64,000 nt of DNA from Actinacidiphila paucisporea (GTDB lineage Bacteria; Actinomycetota; Actinomycetes; Streptomycetales; Streptomycetaceae). The DNA lies in the NCBI RefSeq assembly GCF_900142575.1, contig NZ_FRBI01000004.1:336874-400873 (forward strand), written 5' to 3'. Each line of letters opens with the position of its first letter. Positions within the stretch are counted from its first letter, which is position 1. Below, piece by piece: positions 32,340 through 41,513 of this stretch. The translations under genes were made by a program, and so were the position numbers. Below the pieces are notes generated by a model. That model was not told where the DNA came from and did no database searches. It saw nothing but the letters and a program-made list of their open reading frames with translations.

Positions 32340-32511
32340 CCCTGACCCCCCGTCACGTGTCCGCGCCCCGCCGGATCGGCGATCCCGGGCGGAAAGCCCG
32401 GCGCCGGCAACGCGGCGGCCACCTCCATAGCGAGCACACGCCCGGGCGCGTACGCCCACTCGCCCTCGGAGCCCCCCGAGCCCTGCGGGCCCCCCGGGCC
32501 CGCACCCCCCT

Positions 32512-33135
32512 TCACCGGTCCGCCAGGACGAAGCGCACCTCGGTGCCGGGGGAGAGCAGTGCGGCCGGCTCGCGGCCGGGTTCCCACAGCGGAGCGTCCG
32601 TCGTGCCGATCAGCTGCCAGCCGCCGGGCGACGACCTCGGGTAGAGGCCCGCGTAGGGGCCTGCGAGGCCGAGGGAGCCGGCGGGGACCACCGTGCGCGG
32701 GGTCGGGCGGCGGGGGACGTGCCGGGCGGCGGGGAGTCCGGTCAGGTACGCGAAGCCCGGGGCGAAGCCGCAGAAGGCGACGCGGAAGGGCGTCGCCGTG
32801 ACGATGCCGGGCAGCTCGTCGGGGCGTACCGACCACAGTGCGGCGACCTCCGCGACGTCCGGGCCGTCGAACCGTACGGCCACCTCGCGCAGTTCGGCCC
32901 GGCCGGCCTCGACCGGAGGCACGTCCCAGCCGGACACCGCGGCGGCGAAGGCGCGGGGGTCGGTGAGGCCGGCGACCAGGACGCTTCGCGCGGCCGGCAC
33001 GATCTCCCGTACCTCGGAAAACTCCCCGGCCTCGCGCCGCCGCAGCAGTTCGGCGTGCAGCGCCTGCGCGCGCTCGCCGTCCTCGGTCTCGACCAGTACG
33101 GCACCGCGGCCCATCGCCAGCACCCGGCACTTCAT
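32512..33135 (-). CDS. pxpB: 5-oxoprolinase subunit PxpB (KipI-like)
   Basis: 207 residues, allophanate-hydrolase subunit-1-like cyclophilin fold. 'VAFCGFAPGFAYLTGLPAAR' and 'VPRRPTPRTVVPAGSLGLAG' then 'YAGLYPRSSPGGWQLIGTTD' are the hallmark motifs. The N-terminal third, with 'SVLVAGLTDPRAFAAAVSGW', is shorter than typical. ATG 33135 overlaps the pxpA stop by 4 bp (ATGA), so the pair is translationally coupled. Partner of PxpC in the ATP-dependent 5-oxoprolinase. Confidence 0.9.
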   Translation of the reverse strand: MKCRVLAMGRGAVLVETEDGERAQALHAELLRRREAGEFSEVREIVPAARSVLVAGLTDPRAFAAAVSGWDVPPVEAGRAELREVAVRFDGPDVAEVAALWSVRPDELPGIVTATPFRVAFCGFAPGFAYLTGLPAARHVPRRPTPRTVVPAGSLGLAGPYAGLYPRSSPGGWQLIGTTDAPLWEPGREPAALLSPGTEVRFVLADR

Positions 33136-33935
33136 GCGAACGCCGCCAACCGCAGCCCGGCCGCCTCCAGCGCCTGCCGCACTCGGGCGGCGAGTCGCGC
33201 GGCGCCCGGGGTGTCGCCGTGGACGCACAGCGAGCGCGCCGCGATCCCCACCGGCGTCCCGTCCGCCGACGTCACCCCGCCGCCGGAGGCGATCCGCACC
33301 GCCCGCTCCACCACCGCGTCCGGCTCCTCCACCACGGCGCCGGGCTCGCGGCGCGGCACCAGAGTGCCCTGGGCGGTGTAGGCGCGGTCGGCGAAGGCCT
33401 CGGTCACCGCGGGGAGCCCGGCACTGGTGGCGGCGGCCAGCAACTGCGAGCCGGGCAGGCCCAGTACGGGCAGCCGGCCGGCCAGCACGACGCCCTCCAC
33501 GACGGCGGCGGCCTGCTCCGCGTCGTGCACCGCCCGGTTGTACAGCGCGCCGTGCGGCTTCACATAGGCCACCGACGCGCCGGCCGCGCGCGCGAAGACC
33601 TCCAACGCACCGATCTGATAAGCGACTTCCGCGGCCAGCTCCACCGGCGGCACGTCCATCGACCGCCGCCCGAAGCCCGCCAGGTCGCGGTAGGAGACCT
33701 GCGCCCCGATCCGCACCCCGCGGGCGGCGGCCCGGTCGCACACCCGCCGCATCGTCGCGGGATCGCCGGCGTGGAAGCCGCAGGCGACATTGGCGCTGGT
33801 GACCACGGAGAGCAGCGCGTCGTCGTCGGTGAGGTGCCAGCGCCCGAAACCCTCGCCGAGATCGGCGTTGAGGTCGATGGTCTCGATGGCCTCGACGACT
33901 TCGGCCCCGGCCGCCCCTCCGCCCGTGTCCGCCAT
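33132..33935 (-). CDS. pxpA: 5-oxoprolinase subunit PxpA (LamB/YcsF family)
   Basis: 267 residues. 'IDLNADLGEGFGRWHLTDDD', 'SANVACGFHAGDPATMRRVC' and 'YVKPHGALYNRAVHDAEQAA' are the LamB/YcsF signatures; the carboxylate and His residues in NADLGE and CGFHAGD form the active site. The protein removes damaged 5-oxoproline (spontaneously formed from glutamine) together with PxpBC. An 18-residue Gly/Glu-rich N-terminal extension precedes the first strand. ATG 33935 follows GGGGGAA. It is first in pxpABC, divergent from the condensin-like operon. Confidence 0.93.
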   Translation of the reverse strand: MADTGGGAAGAEVVEAIETIDLNADLGEGFGRWHLTDDDALLSVVTSANVACGFHAGDPATMRRVCDRAAARGVRIGAQVSYRDLAGFGRRSMDVPPVELAAEVAYQIGALEVFARAAGASVAYVKPHGALYNRAVHDAEQAAAVVEGVVLAGRLPVLGLPGSQLLAAATSAGLPAVTEAFADRAYTAQGTLVPRREPGAVVEEPDAVVERAVRIASGGGVTSADGTPVGIAARSLCVHGDTPGAARLAARVRQALEAAGLRLAAFA

Positions 33936-34063
33936 GATGGTTCCCCCGTCGTGTCCACCGGTGCCGTAGGATTCCCGTGCCCCGATCATGGCATCCCGCA
34001 CCGACAACGCGTGCCCGCCCCGTGCCGATCCGTGCCGTTTCGTTCGTTGTCGGTGGCACCGCC

Positions 34064-34076
34064 TAATGTGTGGGGC
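34064..34076 (+). promoter_or_regulatory. -10 box, leaderless start of the condensin-like operon
   Basis: TAATGT at 34064-34069, 7 nt, then GTG 34077. No Shine-Dalgarno sequence. Confidence 0.5.
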
Positions 34077-35585
34077 GTGACCACCACAGTCCCGTATCCC
34101 CTGCCGGGTGCCGCCCGGCCGGCCCCGGGCCCCGCCGCCGACGAGGGCCTGGCCCGCCGGCTCAAGGCACTCGCCTGCACCGCGCCGCTGCACGACCTCG
34201 ACACCCGCAAGGCCAACCTCGCGGGCGAGTATTCGGTGTACGCGATGGCGGAGGTCGCGCTCGCCGCGATCGACCTGGTCACGCTCAACATGGACTTCGA
34301 CACCGGTGCCGACCACGACCAGATAGTGGCCAGGCTGCTGCCCCGGGTCGCCGCCCAGGCCCCGGCCCGCGGCCATCCGGAGCACGAGCGGGTCGCCCGC
34401 TGGGTGCTGGAGAACCTGATCAACGTCGGCAGCGCCGACCGCGGATTCCGCGCCGTCTACGGCACGTTCGGCGCGGACGGCGCCTATGTGCGGCGGGACT
34501 ACGACTTCAAGCTCATCGAGGAGGTGCCGGGCCCCGGCGGCAGCGTCTACCTGCGCACCACCGACGAGGCGGTCAACGTGCTGGTGGGCGCGCTCGACAC
34601 CGACGTCACCAGCGCCCAGATCGCCGCCGAGGTCAAGCTGGAGGTGCTGATCAGCCGCGGCAGGCTCGCCGACGCCCAACTGGCCGCCGAGCAGGCCCGC
34701 TACCGCACGGTCCAGTACGCCGAGACGCTGCGCCGCACCCTGGAGGCGACCCGGCGCAATGTCCGGGCCGTGGACTGGCTGCGGCAGGTCCCCGACATGA
34801 TCGCCGAAGCCCTCGACCACGTCGCCGACCGCTACCGCCATGAGAACGCGATCCTCACCAACATCCGCAAGGCGCGCGACGAGGCCGAGGAGCCCGAGCA
34901 CAAGCGGCGGGCCGCCGAGCTGGTCGACATCGTCAAGGACTGCATCCGGCGGCACACCCAGCTGCAGTCACGGCTGCTGGAGGCCGGGCCGCTGTTCCGC
35001 GCCGAGCAGGACCGGCAGGCCTTCGCCGCGCCGCCCGCGCGCGCGGGCCTCGACCTGTACGGCCAGCTCGTCGCACCGTTGCTGCCGCTGCCGGTGGAGC
35101 GGGCCTCGCGGGTGACCGACGCCTTCTTCGCCCGCGGCACCGGCCTGCGCACCCCGGCCGCGGTCCGCGTCACCGACCTGATCGACCTGCTGCTGACCCC
35201 GCCGGTCGAAAGGGACCACCTGGGCGCGGAGATGCCCGAGCCCGACCTCGTCGCCACCCCCGACGACAGCCGCTTCTCCGACGAGCAGTTGGAGTCCGCC
35301 CTCGACCTGCTCGACCTGCCGCACGACGCGCCCCGCCGGCTGTCCGGGCTGCTCGCGGAGGCCCGCCGCAGGGACCCCGACCTGCCGTATCTGGTCGCCC
35401 TCTTGGCGCTGCACGCCGCTTCGCCGCCGGTCGGGACCGCGGTGCGCCAGGGCGAGCCGCAGGTGCTCTTCGCCGTGGACGACGGCACCGAGCTGGACGA
35501 CCCCGACTTCGGCGGCGCCGACCTGATCCTGGGCACCGCCCGCCTCGCCGCCCGCCCCGCGGACCCGAAAGAGAGAACGACGTGA
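34077..35585 (+). CDS. Kleisin-like subunit of an SMC/condensin-like complex (JetA/MksF-like)
   Basis: 502 residues. Predicted winged-helix and helical N-terminal region (20-140: 'GEYSVYAMAEVALAAIDLVT', 'ERVARWVLENLINVGSADRG'). A central helical segment 'YLRTTDEAVNVLVGALDTDV' leads into long coiled-coil helices (190-320: 'AEVKLEVLISRGRLADAQLA', 'RYRTVQYAETLRRTLEATRR'). This is the architecture of MukF/MksF/JetA kleisins. Assignment rests mainly on gene order (kleisin-like, small winged-helix protein, giant SMC-like ATPase) and architecture rather than a diagnostic motif. GTG 34077 is leaderless-type. Its stop overlaps the next start (GTGA). Confidence 0.6.
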   Translation: MTTTVPYPLPGAARPAPGPAADEGLARRLKALACTAPLHDLDTRKANLAGEYSVYAMAEVALAAIDLVTLNMDFDTGADHDQIVARLLPRVAAQAPARGHPEHERVARWVLENLINVGSADRGFRAVYGTFGADGAYVRRDYDFKLIEEVPGPGGSVYLRTTDEAVNVLVGALDTDVTSAQIAAEVKLEVLISRGRLADAQLAAEQARYRTVQYAETLRRTLEATRRNVRAVDWLRQVPDMIAEALDHVADRYRHENAILTNIRKARDEAEEPEHKRRAAELVDIVKDCIRRHTQLQSRLLEAGPLFRAEQDRQAFAAPPARAGLDLYGQLVAPLLPLPVERASRVTDAFFARGTGLRTPAAVRVTDLIDLLLTPPVERDHLGAEMPEPDLVATPDDSRFSDEQLESALDLLDLPHDAPRRLSGLLAEARRRDPDLPYLVALLALHAASPPVGTAVRQGEPQVLFAVDDGTELDDPDFGGADLILGTARLAARPADPKERTT

Positions 35586-36484
35586 GCGACCACCGCGACG
35601 ACGACGCGGAGACCGGGGAAGCCGCCCAGCAATCGCCCAGGGACGGCGCCGCGGCCCTGACCCCGGGCGACGTCGCCGACGCCGCCCGCCTGGTCGGCTT
35701 CGGCCTGCAGCCGAAGCTGCTGCCCGCCAGGGACGTGGAATATGCCGAGCTGGTCAGACGCCACCGCGAGGACCCCGGCTTCGCCCGGATCGCCGACGCG
35801 GTCGCCGCCGGGCTCGGCCTGGTCGTGCTGGAAGTCTCGCCGCGGGCCGGCATGGCCGTCGCCGCCGGCGAGGACTCGGTCTTCGCCGTCCGCATGGGTG
35901 ACTACGCCCGCAGGGCCGCCTCCGACGCCGGGGACAGGTTCCTGCACGGGCTGGCGCATCTGGCAGCCGCCGCGCTGGCCTTCCCGCGCCCGGAGGACCT
36001 CGCCGACGACGGCTACATCGGCCGGATCACCGTCAACGGGGTCGACGCCTTCGTCCGCCAGGCGTGCCGCCGGCTGGAGGAGCGAGCCGACGAGACGGGC
36101 GAGAACACCGACCCGGCCAGCGACGCGCCCGGACTGGAGGCGGCCTGGCGGGTCTACACCCGGCGCACCGCCACCGGCGCGACCAAGGACGCCCGCCGGC
36201 TGGCCGGCTCGACCACCGGGATCATCGGCAAGGCCCTCGCCTTCCTGGTCGACTCCGGCTTCCTCCAGCGCACCGGCGACGAGTCCGGCGGCACGTACCG
36301 CACCACCGCCCGCTACCAGCTCCAGGTGCGCGACATGGCGGGCAGCGCGGCGATGGCCGAACTGCTCGACCTCGGCGTCGTGCCGGTCACCGACGGCACC
36401 GCGAGCCTGCTGCCCGCGGCCGCCTCCGACGACGGCGCGGACCTGGTCGCCGACGCGGGCCTGCCCTTCCACACCTCCGCCTGA
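35582..36484 (+). CDS. Winged-helix KITE-like subunit (JetB/MksE-like)
   Basis: 300 residues. Acidic N-terminus, then 'LTPGDVADAARLVGFGLQPK' and a helical/winged-helix body. 'AFVRQACRRLEERADETGEN' and 'IIGKALAFLVDSGFLQRTGD' precede a beta-hairpin 'TYRTTARYQLQVRDMAGSAA', a typical wing. MksE/JetB proteins bind the kleisin as dimers and bridge SMC heads. Translationally coupled to the upstream gene and 51 bp before the SMC-like gene. No individual motif proves the family; context drives the call. Confidence 0.58.
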   Translation: MSDHRDDDAETGEAAQQSPRDGAAALTPGDVADAARLVGFGLQPKLLPARDVEYAELVRRHREDPGFARIADAVAAGLGLVVLEVSPRAGMAVAAGEDSVFAVRMGDYARRAASDAGDRFLHGLAHLAAAALAFPRPEDLADDGYIGRITVNGVDAFVRQACRRLEERADETGENTDPASDAPGLEAAWRVYTRRTATGATKDARRLAGSTTGIIGKALAFLVDSGFLQRTGDESGGTYRTTARYQLQVRDMAGSAAMAELLDLGVVPVTDGTASLLPAAASDDGADLVADAGLPFHTSA

Positions 36485-36535
36485 ACCGCCCCCGCCCGAG
36501 CCCACCCGCCCCACCCAGCCACGAGAGTCCGCCGC

Positions 36536-39500
36536 ATGTACGAGCTTTCCCGACTCCGCCTCTACTCCATCGGGCCCGCCGGCGCGCGTTACGCCGACAC
36601 GGTGCTCGACCTGCGGGGCGTCGGCGAGCCGGTGCCGCAACCCGCCCCGGCACAGGGCGACTTCTTCGCGGACGAGCCGGCCGGGCCGCCGCGCCGCCCG
36701 GCCCCCGCCGGAGTGCTCTTCCTGGAGAACGGCGGCGGGAAGTCCGTCCTGCTCAAGCTGATCTTCTCGGTGATGCTGCCCGGGCACCGCAACACGCTGG
36801 GCGGCGCCAGCTCCGGTGTGCTGCGCAAATTCCTGCTGGCCGAGGACTGCGGGCATGTGGCGCTGGAGTGGCAGCACACTGTCACCGGCGAGCTGGTCGT
36901 GGTCGGCAAGGTCAGCGAGTGGCGCGGCCGGCAGGTGTCGGCCGACCCGCGCAGATTCGCCGAGGCCTGGTATTCCTTCCGGCCGGGGCCCGGGCTGAGC
37001 CTGGACTCGCTGCCGGTCGCCGAGTCCACGGCGGTACGCCCGCCGGTCGAGGGCGCCTCAGGGGCCCGCGGCAGGCGCCGCACCATGAAGGGCTTCAGGG
37101 ACGCGCTCACCGAGGCGGGCAAGGCCTATCCGCACCTGGACGTGGTGTGGGAGGAGATCCACGACCGGTGGAACGAACACCTCGGCGGCCTGGGCCTCGA
37201 CCCCGAACTGTTCCGCTACCAGCGGGAGATGAACGCCGACGAGGGCGAGGCCGCGGGCCTGTTCGCGGTCAAGAAGGACTCCGACTTCACCGACCTGCTG
37301 CTGCGCGCCGTCACCGACACCCGTGACACCGACGGTCTCGCCGACCTCGTCCACGGCTTCGCGGGAAAGCTCGGCCGCCGGGCGGAGCTGACCGCGGAGC
37401 GCGACTTCACCGCGGGCTCGCTCGACCTGCTGGAACGCATCGTCGACGGCGCCGAGGCCCGCGACCGGGCCCGTGCCGTGCACGCCCAGTCCGAGCGCCG
37501 CACCCGCGCGCTGGCCCGTCGGCTGTCGGCCCGCGCCCAGCAGGAGCGTGCCAGGACCGGCGAGATCGCCCAGGACATGGCGCGGGCCGCGCACGCGGTC
37601 ACCGACGCCGAGCAGGCCCGCGCGGGCAGCGCGCTGACCGCGGCGGAAATCGCGTACCGCCACGCGTCGCTGGCGCTGGCCGCGGCGGACAAGGGCGCGG
37701 CGGCAGTCCGCCGCGAGCTGGGCGACGCACGCACCCTGCACGCCGCCTGGCAGGCCGCCGAGACCGTCCTGCGGCAGCGGGCCGCGGGGGACAGGCTGCG
37801 GCGGGTCAGCGCGGCCATCCGCGAGGCCGAGCGGGACGCCGCCCCCGCGCTCGCCGCCCGCACCACGGCCGCCGCCGAGCTGGTACGCGCGCTGCACGGC
37901 GCCGCCGCCCGCGCCGAGCGGCAGGCCGACGAGGAGGAGGAGCGCTCGGCGGAGCTCCAGGCGCGCTCGGAGACCGCGCACCGGGACGCGACCGCCGCCG
38001 CGACCGAGGCGCAGCGCGCCCGCAGCGAGACCGGGCACCTCGCGCAGCGCCTCGCCGAGGTCGAGCAGGAGACCGCCGAGGCCGTACGGTCCGGCTGGCT
38101 CGACGACTCCGCGCCCGACGCCGACCCCGCACGCGCGGCCCTCGCCGCCGCCGACGCGGAGGCTTCGGCCGCCGAGCTGTCCCGCGCCGCCGCCGACACC
38201 GCCCGCGCCGCGGCCGCCCGCGCCCGGGACGCCGCGGCGGCCGAATCCCGCGCCGAACTGGCCGCGGCCCGCGCCGCCGACGCCCTGTCCACCGCGGAAT
38301 CCGCCCTGTCCGCGGCGACCCTGTCCGCCACCTCCCTGACCACCGATCCCCGTCTCACCGCCCTCCTCAGCCTCCCCACCCCCCGCCCGGCCACCGGTGA
38401 CCGAGGCGCGCACGAAGCCGGCGACTCCCAGGCGGCCCAGACGGGCGCCCCCACCGACGCTCCGCCCGGGTCCCGCACTGCGGGCTCGCGGGCCGGCGGC
38501 GCGGGCGGGACGGCCGTTCCGTCCGGCGGGGACGCCGCACATGGCGTCCCATCGGGCGAGCAGCCCGGGTCCGGCGCTACCGGCTCGCGGGCCGCCGGCG
38601 CGGGTGGGACGGCCGGTCCGTCCGGCGAACGCACCGGCTCCGGTGCCGGTCGGGACGGTGGGATCAGTCCCGGCAGGCTGGAGGAATTCGCCGAGCCGCT
38701 GCGGGAGTTGCTCGACAGCGCGGTGGCCGCCGCGGAGCGGCAGCTGTTCGACCTGCGGACCGCCGCCGCGGACGACGCGCGGATTCTCGGGGCGCTCGGA
38801 GACGGGGGCCTGCTGCCGCCCGGCCCCGACGTGCTGGCCACCGTCGAGTATCTGGGCGAGCACGGCATTCCGGCGCTGCCCGGGTGGCGTTATCTGGCGC
38901 AGGCCGTGGACCCGGCCGACCACGCCGTGGTGCTCGCTGCCAGGCCCGAGCTGGTCGACGGGGTCGTGGTGACCGAGCCGGGGACGTATCAGCGGGCCAG
39001 GGAGGTGCTGGCGCAGGCGGCCCTGCTGCCGCGCTCCACGGTGGCGGTCGGCACCGCCGCCGCGCTGCTGGCCCCGCCCCCGGCGGCCGGCACCGAGCCG
39101 GACGTCTTCCTCGTACCGCCGAACCCGGCGATGCACGACGAATTCGCGGCGGACGGTGAGCGCCGGGCGCTGCGGGCCAGGGCGACCGCGCGCGAGGAGG
39201 AGATCAGGGCGCTCGCGGCGCGCCTCGCCCACGATCGTACGCTCGCGGCCCGGCTCGCCTCCTGGCGTGCCGCCTGCCCGCAGGGGCGTCTCGCGGAACT
39301 GGCCGCGGAGGCCGCCGCCGCCCGGGACACCGTCGAGCGCACCCGCGCGGAGCTGGCCGCCGCGCGCGCCGCCCGCGCCGAGGCCGAGGCCGTCGCCGCG
39401 GAGGCCGCGCAGGACAGCGACACCCGCAGGGCCGCCGCCGAGCAGGCACGCCGCAGCGCCGACGCGCTGGCCGGGCTCGCCCACCGGCTGCGGGAGCGGG

Positions 39501-41509
39501 CCAACTGGCAGCGCAGGGCCCGCGAGCTGACCACGGACGCCGCGGAGGCGGAGGCCCGCGCGGAGGCCTGCCTGGCGCAGGCCCGCGCCGCCGACGAGGA
39601 CCGCAGGGCCGCCCAGCGCGCCTCGGACGACGCCCGCCGCACCGCCCGGGTGCTGCGCGCGGAGCGGGCCGAGATCGCCGGCGCCCCCGACGACGGCACG
39701 GCGGCGGCCGCCGCGGAAGGCGACACCGCCACCTCGCTGCCCGCGCTGCGCGAGGCCTACCGGGCGGCCTCCGAGGTCTACGAGAAGGTCGGCGTCGGCG
39801 CCGACCTGCGGGCCGAGCAGGCGCGGGCGGAAAGCACCGAGAATGCCGCGCTGGTCGAGCTGGACCGGCTCACCAACAAGGTGCGCGCTCGCGCCGCCCA
39901 GCTGCTCGAAGGGCCCGACGGCGCCGACGGCCCGTCCCGGCAGGCCGCGGCGGGCCGCGCGGAAGCACTCGTACAGACCCTGGAGTCCCGCGCGTCCGCC
40001 GCCAGCGAGCAGCTGGGCCGGCTGCGCGGCGAAGCGGAGCGCCTCGCGCCGCCCGGCGGCGCACCGCACCACACCGAGCTGCCCGAGGCCTTGCAGCCGC
40101 GCGACGCCGACCACGCGCAGGAGCTGCTTCGCGCGGCCACCACCGAGGTCGCCGCCCGCAGCGAGGCACTGGAGCAGGCCACCGCCGCCCACGCCGACCT
40201 GGTCGCCGCACACCGGGCCGCCGAGGACGCGGCGGGCGGTTTCGACGAGACCGCCGCGCTGCTGCGCGACCTGCTGCGGGACGGCGGGCCGCCGCAGCAC
40301 CCCGACGAGGAGGAGCCGCAGCCGTATCCGGGCAGCCAGGAGGCGGCCCGGCAGGCCGCAGCCGAGGCCCGGCGCGGCCTGCGCGGCTGCGCCGCCGACC
40401 TGTCGGCCGCCGAGACGCAGCTGCGCGAGTCCGCAGACGTGCTGGTCAGGCATGCCAACGCGGTCCGCTTCGAGCAGGTCAGGACCCCGGCCAGGCAGCA
40501 GATCAGGGAGCTGCCCGGCGCCGCGCTGCCCGAGCACGCGGCGGCCTGGGCCAGCGCCTTCGCGCCCCGGCTCCGGGTGCTGACCGACGAGCTGGGCCAG
40601 CTGGAGCGCAACCGGGACATCATCGTGGACCGGCTGCGCGGCCTGGTGGAGTCCGCGCTCGCCACCCTGCGCTCGGCCCAGCGGCTGTCCCGGCTGCCCG
40701 AGGGCCTCGGCGAGTGGTCAGGGCAGGAATTCCTCCGGATCCGCTTCGAGGACCCCGACCAGGCGGTGCTGACCGAGCGCCTCGGCGAGGTCATCGACGA
40801 GGCCACCAGGTCGGCGCTGCGAAAGAATTCCGACCTGCGGCGCGACGGGATGTCGCTGCTGCTGCGCGGGGTCGGCGCGGCTCTCCAGCCGCGCGGGATC
40901 GCGGTGGAGATCCTCAAGCCCGACGCCGTGCTGCGTGCCGAGCGCGTCCCCGTCGGGCAGATGGGCGACGTCTTCTCCGGCGGCCAGCTGCTCACCGCCG
41001 CCATCGCGCTCTACTGCACGATGGCCGCGCTGCGGAGCAACGACCGCGGCAGGGACCGCCAGCGGCACGCGGGCACGCTCTTCCTCGACAATCCGATCGG
41101 GCGTGCGAATGCCACGTATCTGCTGGAGCTGCAACGGGCGGTGGCGGACGCGCTCGGGGTGCAGCTCATCTACACCACGGGGCTTTTCGACACGACCGCG
41201 CTGGCCGAATTCCCGCTCGTGGTCAGGCTGCGCAATGACGCGGACCTGCGGGCCGGCCTGAAATACATCAGCGTTGAGGAGCACCTCAGGCCCGGCCTCC
41301 CGGTGCCGGACCCGCAGGGCGAGCAGGTGCACGGCGAGATCACCGCCACCAGGATGTTCCGCCGCCCGCCGGAAGCGGCCCCGGAAGCGCTGCCAGAAGT
41401 GCCCCAGGAAGCCGGACCGGAAGCCGCGCCGGACACCGGACCGGACGCCTCACCGGGGCCGGGACCCGGGTCGGAGCCCCTACCGCAGCCCCGACCCGCC
41501 GCCCGCTGA
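36536..41509 (+). CDS. Giant SMC-like ATPase (JetC/MksB-like)
   Basis: 1657 residues. Walker A is 'FLENGGGKSVLLKLIFSVML' (K69, S70). Long Ala/Glu/Arg coiled coils span about 290-600 and 860-1350 around a globular hinge-like section (about 700-840, 'ATVEYLGEHGIPALPGWRYL'). The ABC signature is 'MGDVFSGGQLLTAAIAL' (S1481-Q1484), and Walker B 'TLFLDNPIGRANATYLLEL' has D1518. The position of the catalytic Glu is Asn (N1519). A low-complexity Gly/Ser/Pro/Thr insert (about 620-715) contains a 99-bp-period DNA duplication. The C-terminal 45 residues are Pro/Ala/Glu repeats. It would form the ATP-driven ring of a condensin or plasmid-restriction-type complex; no JetD nuclease gene follows. Confidence 0.75.
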   Translation: MYELSRLRLYSIGPAGARYADTVLDLRGVGEPVPQPAPAQGDFFADEPAGPPRRPAPAGVLFLENGGGKSVLLKLIFSVMLPGHRNTLGGASSGVLRKFLLAEDCGHVALEWQHTVTGELVVVGKVSEWRGRQVSADPRRFAEAWYSFRPGPGLSLDSLPVAESTAVRPPVEGASGARGRRRTMKGFRDALTEAGKAYPHLDVVWEEIHDRWNEHLGGLGLDPELFRYQREMNADEGEAAGLFAVKKDSDFTDLLLRAVTDTRDTDGLADLVHGFAGKLGRRAELTAERDFTAGSLDLLERIVDGAEARDRARAVHAQSERRTRALARRLSARAQQERARTGEIAQDMARAAHAVTDAEQARAGSALTAAEIAYRHASLALAAADKGAAAVRRELGDARTLHAAWQAAETVLRQRAAGDRLRRVSAAIREAERDAAPALAARTTAAAELVRALHGAAARAERQADEEEERSAELQARSETAHRDATAAATEAQRARSETGHLAQRLAEVEQETAEAVRSGWLDDSAPDADPARAALAAADAEASAAELSRAAADTARAAAARARDAAAAESRAELAAARAADALSTAESALSAATLSATSLTTDPRLTALLSLPTPRPATGDRGAHEAGDSQAAQTGAPTDAPPGSRTAGSRAGGAGGTAVPSGGDAAHGVPSGEQPGSGATGSRAAGAGGTAGPSGERTGSGAGRDGGISPGRLEEFAEPLRELLDSAVAAAERQLFDLRTAAADDARILGALGDGGLLPPGPDVLATVEYLGEHGIPALPGWRYLAQAVDPADHAVVLAARPELVDGVVVTEPGTYQRAREVLAQAALLPRSTVAVGTAAALLAPPPAAGTEPDVFLVPPNPAMHDEFAADGERRALRARATAREEEIRALAARLAHDRTLAARLASWRAACPQGRLAELAAEAAAARDTVERTRAELAAARAARAEAEAVAAEAAQDSDTRRAAAEQARRSADALAGLAHRLRERANWQRRARELTTDAAEAEARAEACLAQARAADEDRRAAQRASDDARRTARVLRAERAEIAGAPDDGTAAAAAEGDTATSLPALREAYRAASEVYEKVGVGADLRAEQARAESTENAALVELDRLTNKVRARAAQLLEGPDGADGPSRQAAAGRAEALVQTLESRASAASEQLGRLRGEAERLAPPGGAPHHTELPEALQPRDADHAQELLRAATTEVAARSEALEQATAAHADLVAAHRAAEDAAGGFDETAALLRDLLRDGGPPQHPDEEEPQPYPGSQEAARQAAAEARRGLRGCAADLSAAETQLRESADVLVRHANAVRFEQVRTPARQQIRELPGAALPEHAAAWASAFAPRLRVLTDELGQLERNRDIIVDRLRGLVESALATLRSAQRLSRLPEGLGEWSGQEFLRIRFEDPDQAVLTERLGEVIDEATRSALRKNSDLRRDGMSLLLRGVGAALQPRGIAVEILKPDAVLRAERVPVGQMGDVFSGGQLLTAAIALYCTMAALRSNDRGRDRQRHAGTLFLDNPIGRANATYLLELQRAVADALGVQLIYTTGLFDTTALAEFPLVVRLRNDADLRAGLKYISVEEHLRPGLPVPDPQGEQVHGEITATRMFRRPPEAAPEALPEVPQEAGPEAAPDTGPDASPGPGPGSEPLPQPRPAAR
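38464..38629. repeat. In-gene 99-bp-period duplication encoding a Gly/Ser-rich linker
   Basis: About 67 bp beginning GCCCGGGTCC at 38464 is repeated at 38563 with about 85% identity, in frame. It encodes 'GSRTAGSRAGGAGGTAVPSG' and 'GSGATGSRAAGAGGTAGPSG' before the hinge-like domain of the SMC-like protein. Confidence 0.75.
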
Positions 41510-41513
41510 CCCC

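Noticed and set aside
37058..40537. 1159-codon open frame antisense to the SMC-like gene
   Set aside because: Shadow of GC-rich coding; composition is Gly/Arg/Ala low complexity and the sense frame has clear ATPase motifs.
34077..41509. Complete Wadjet defence system
   Set aside because: No JetD nuclease gene on either side; setting is core chromosome, so only a Jet/Mks-like complex is claimed.
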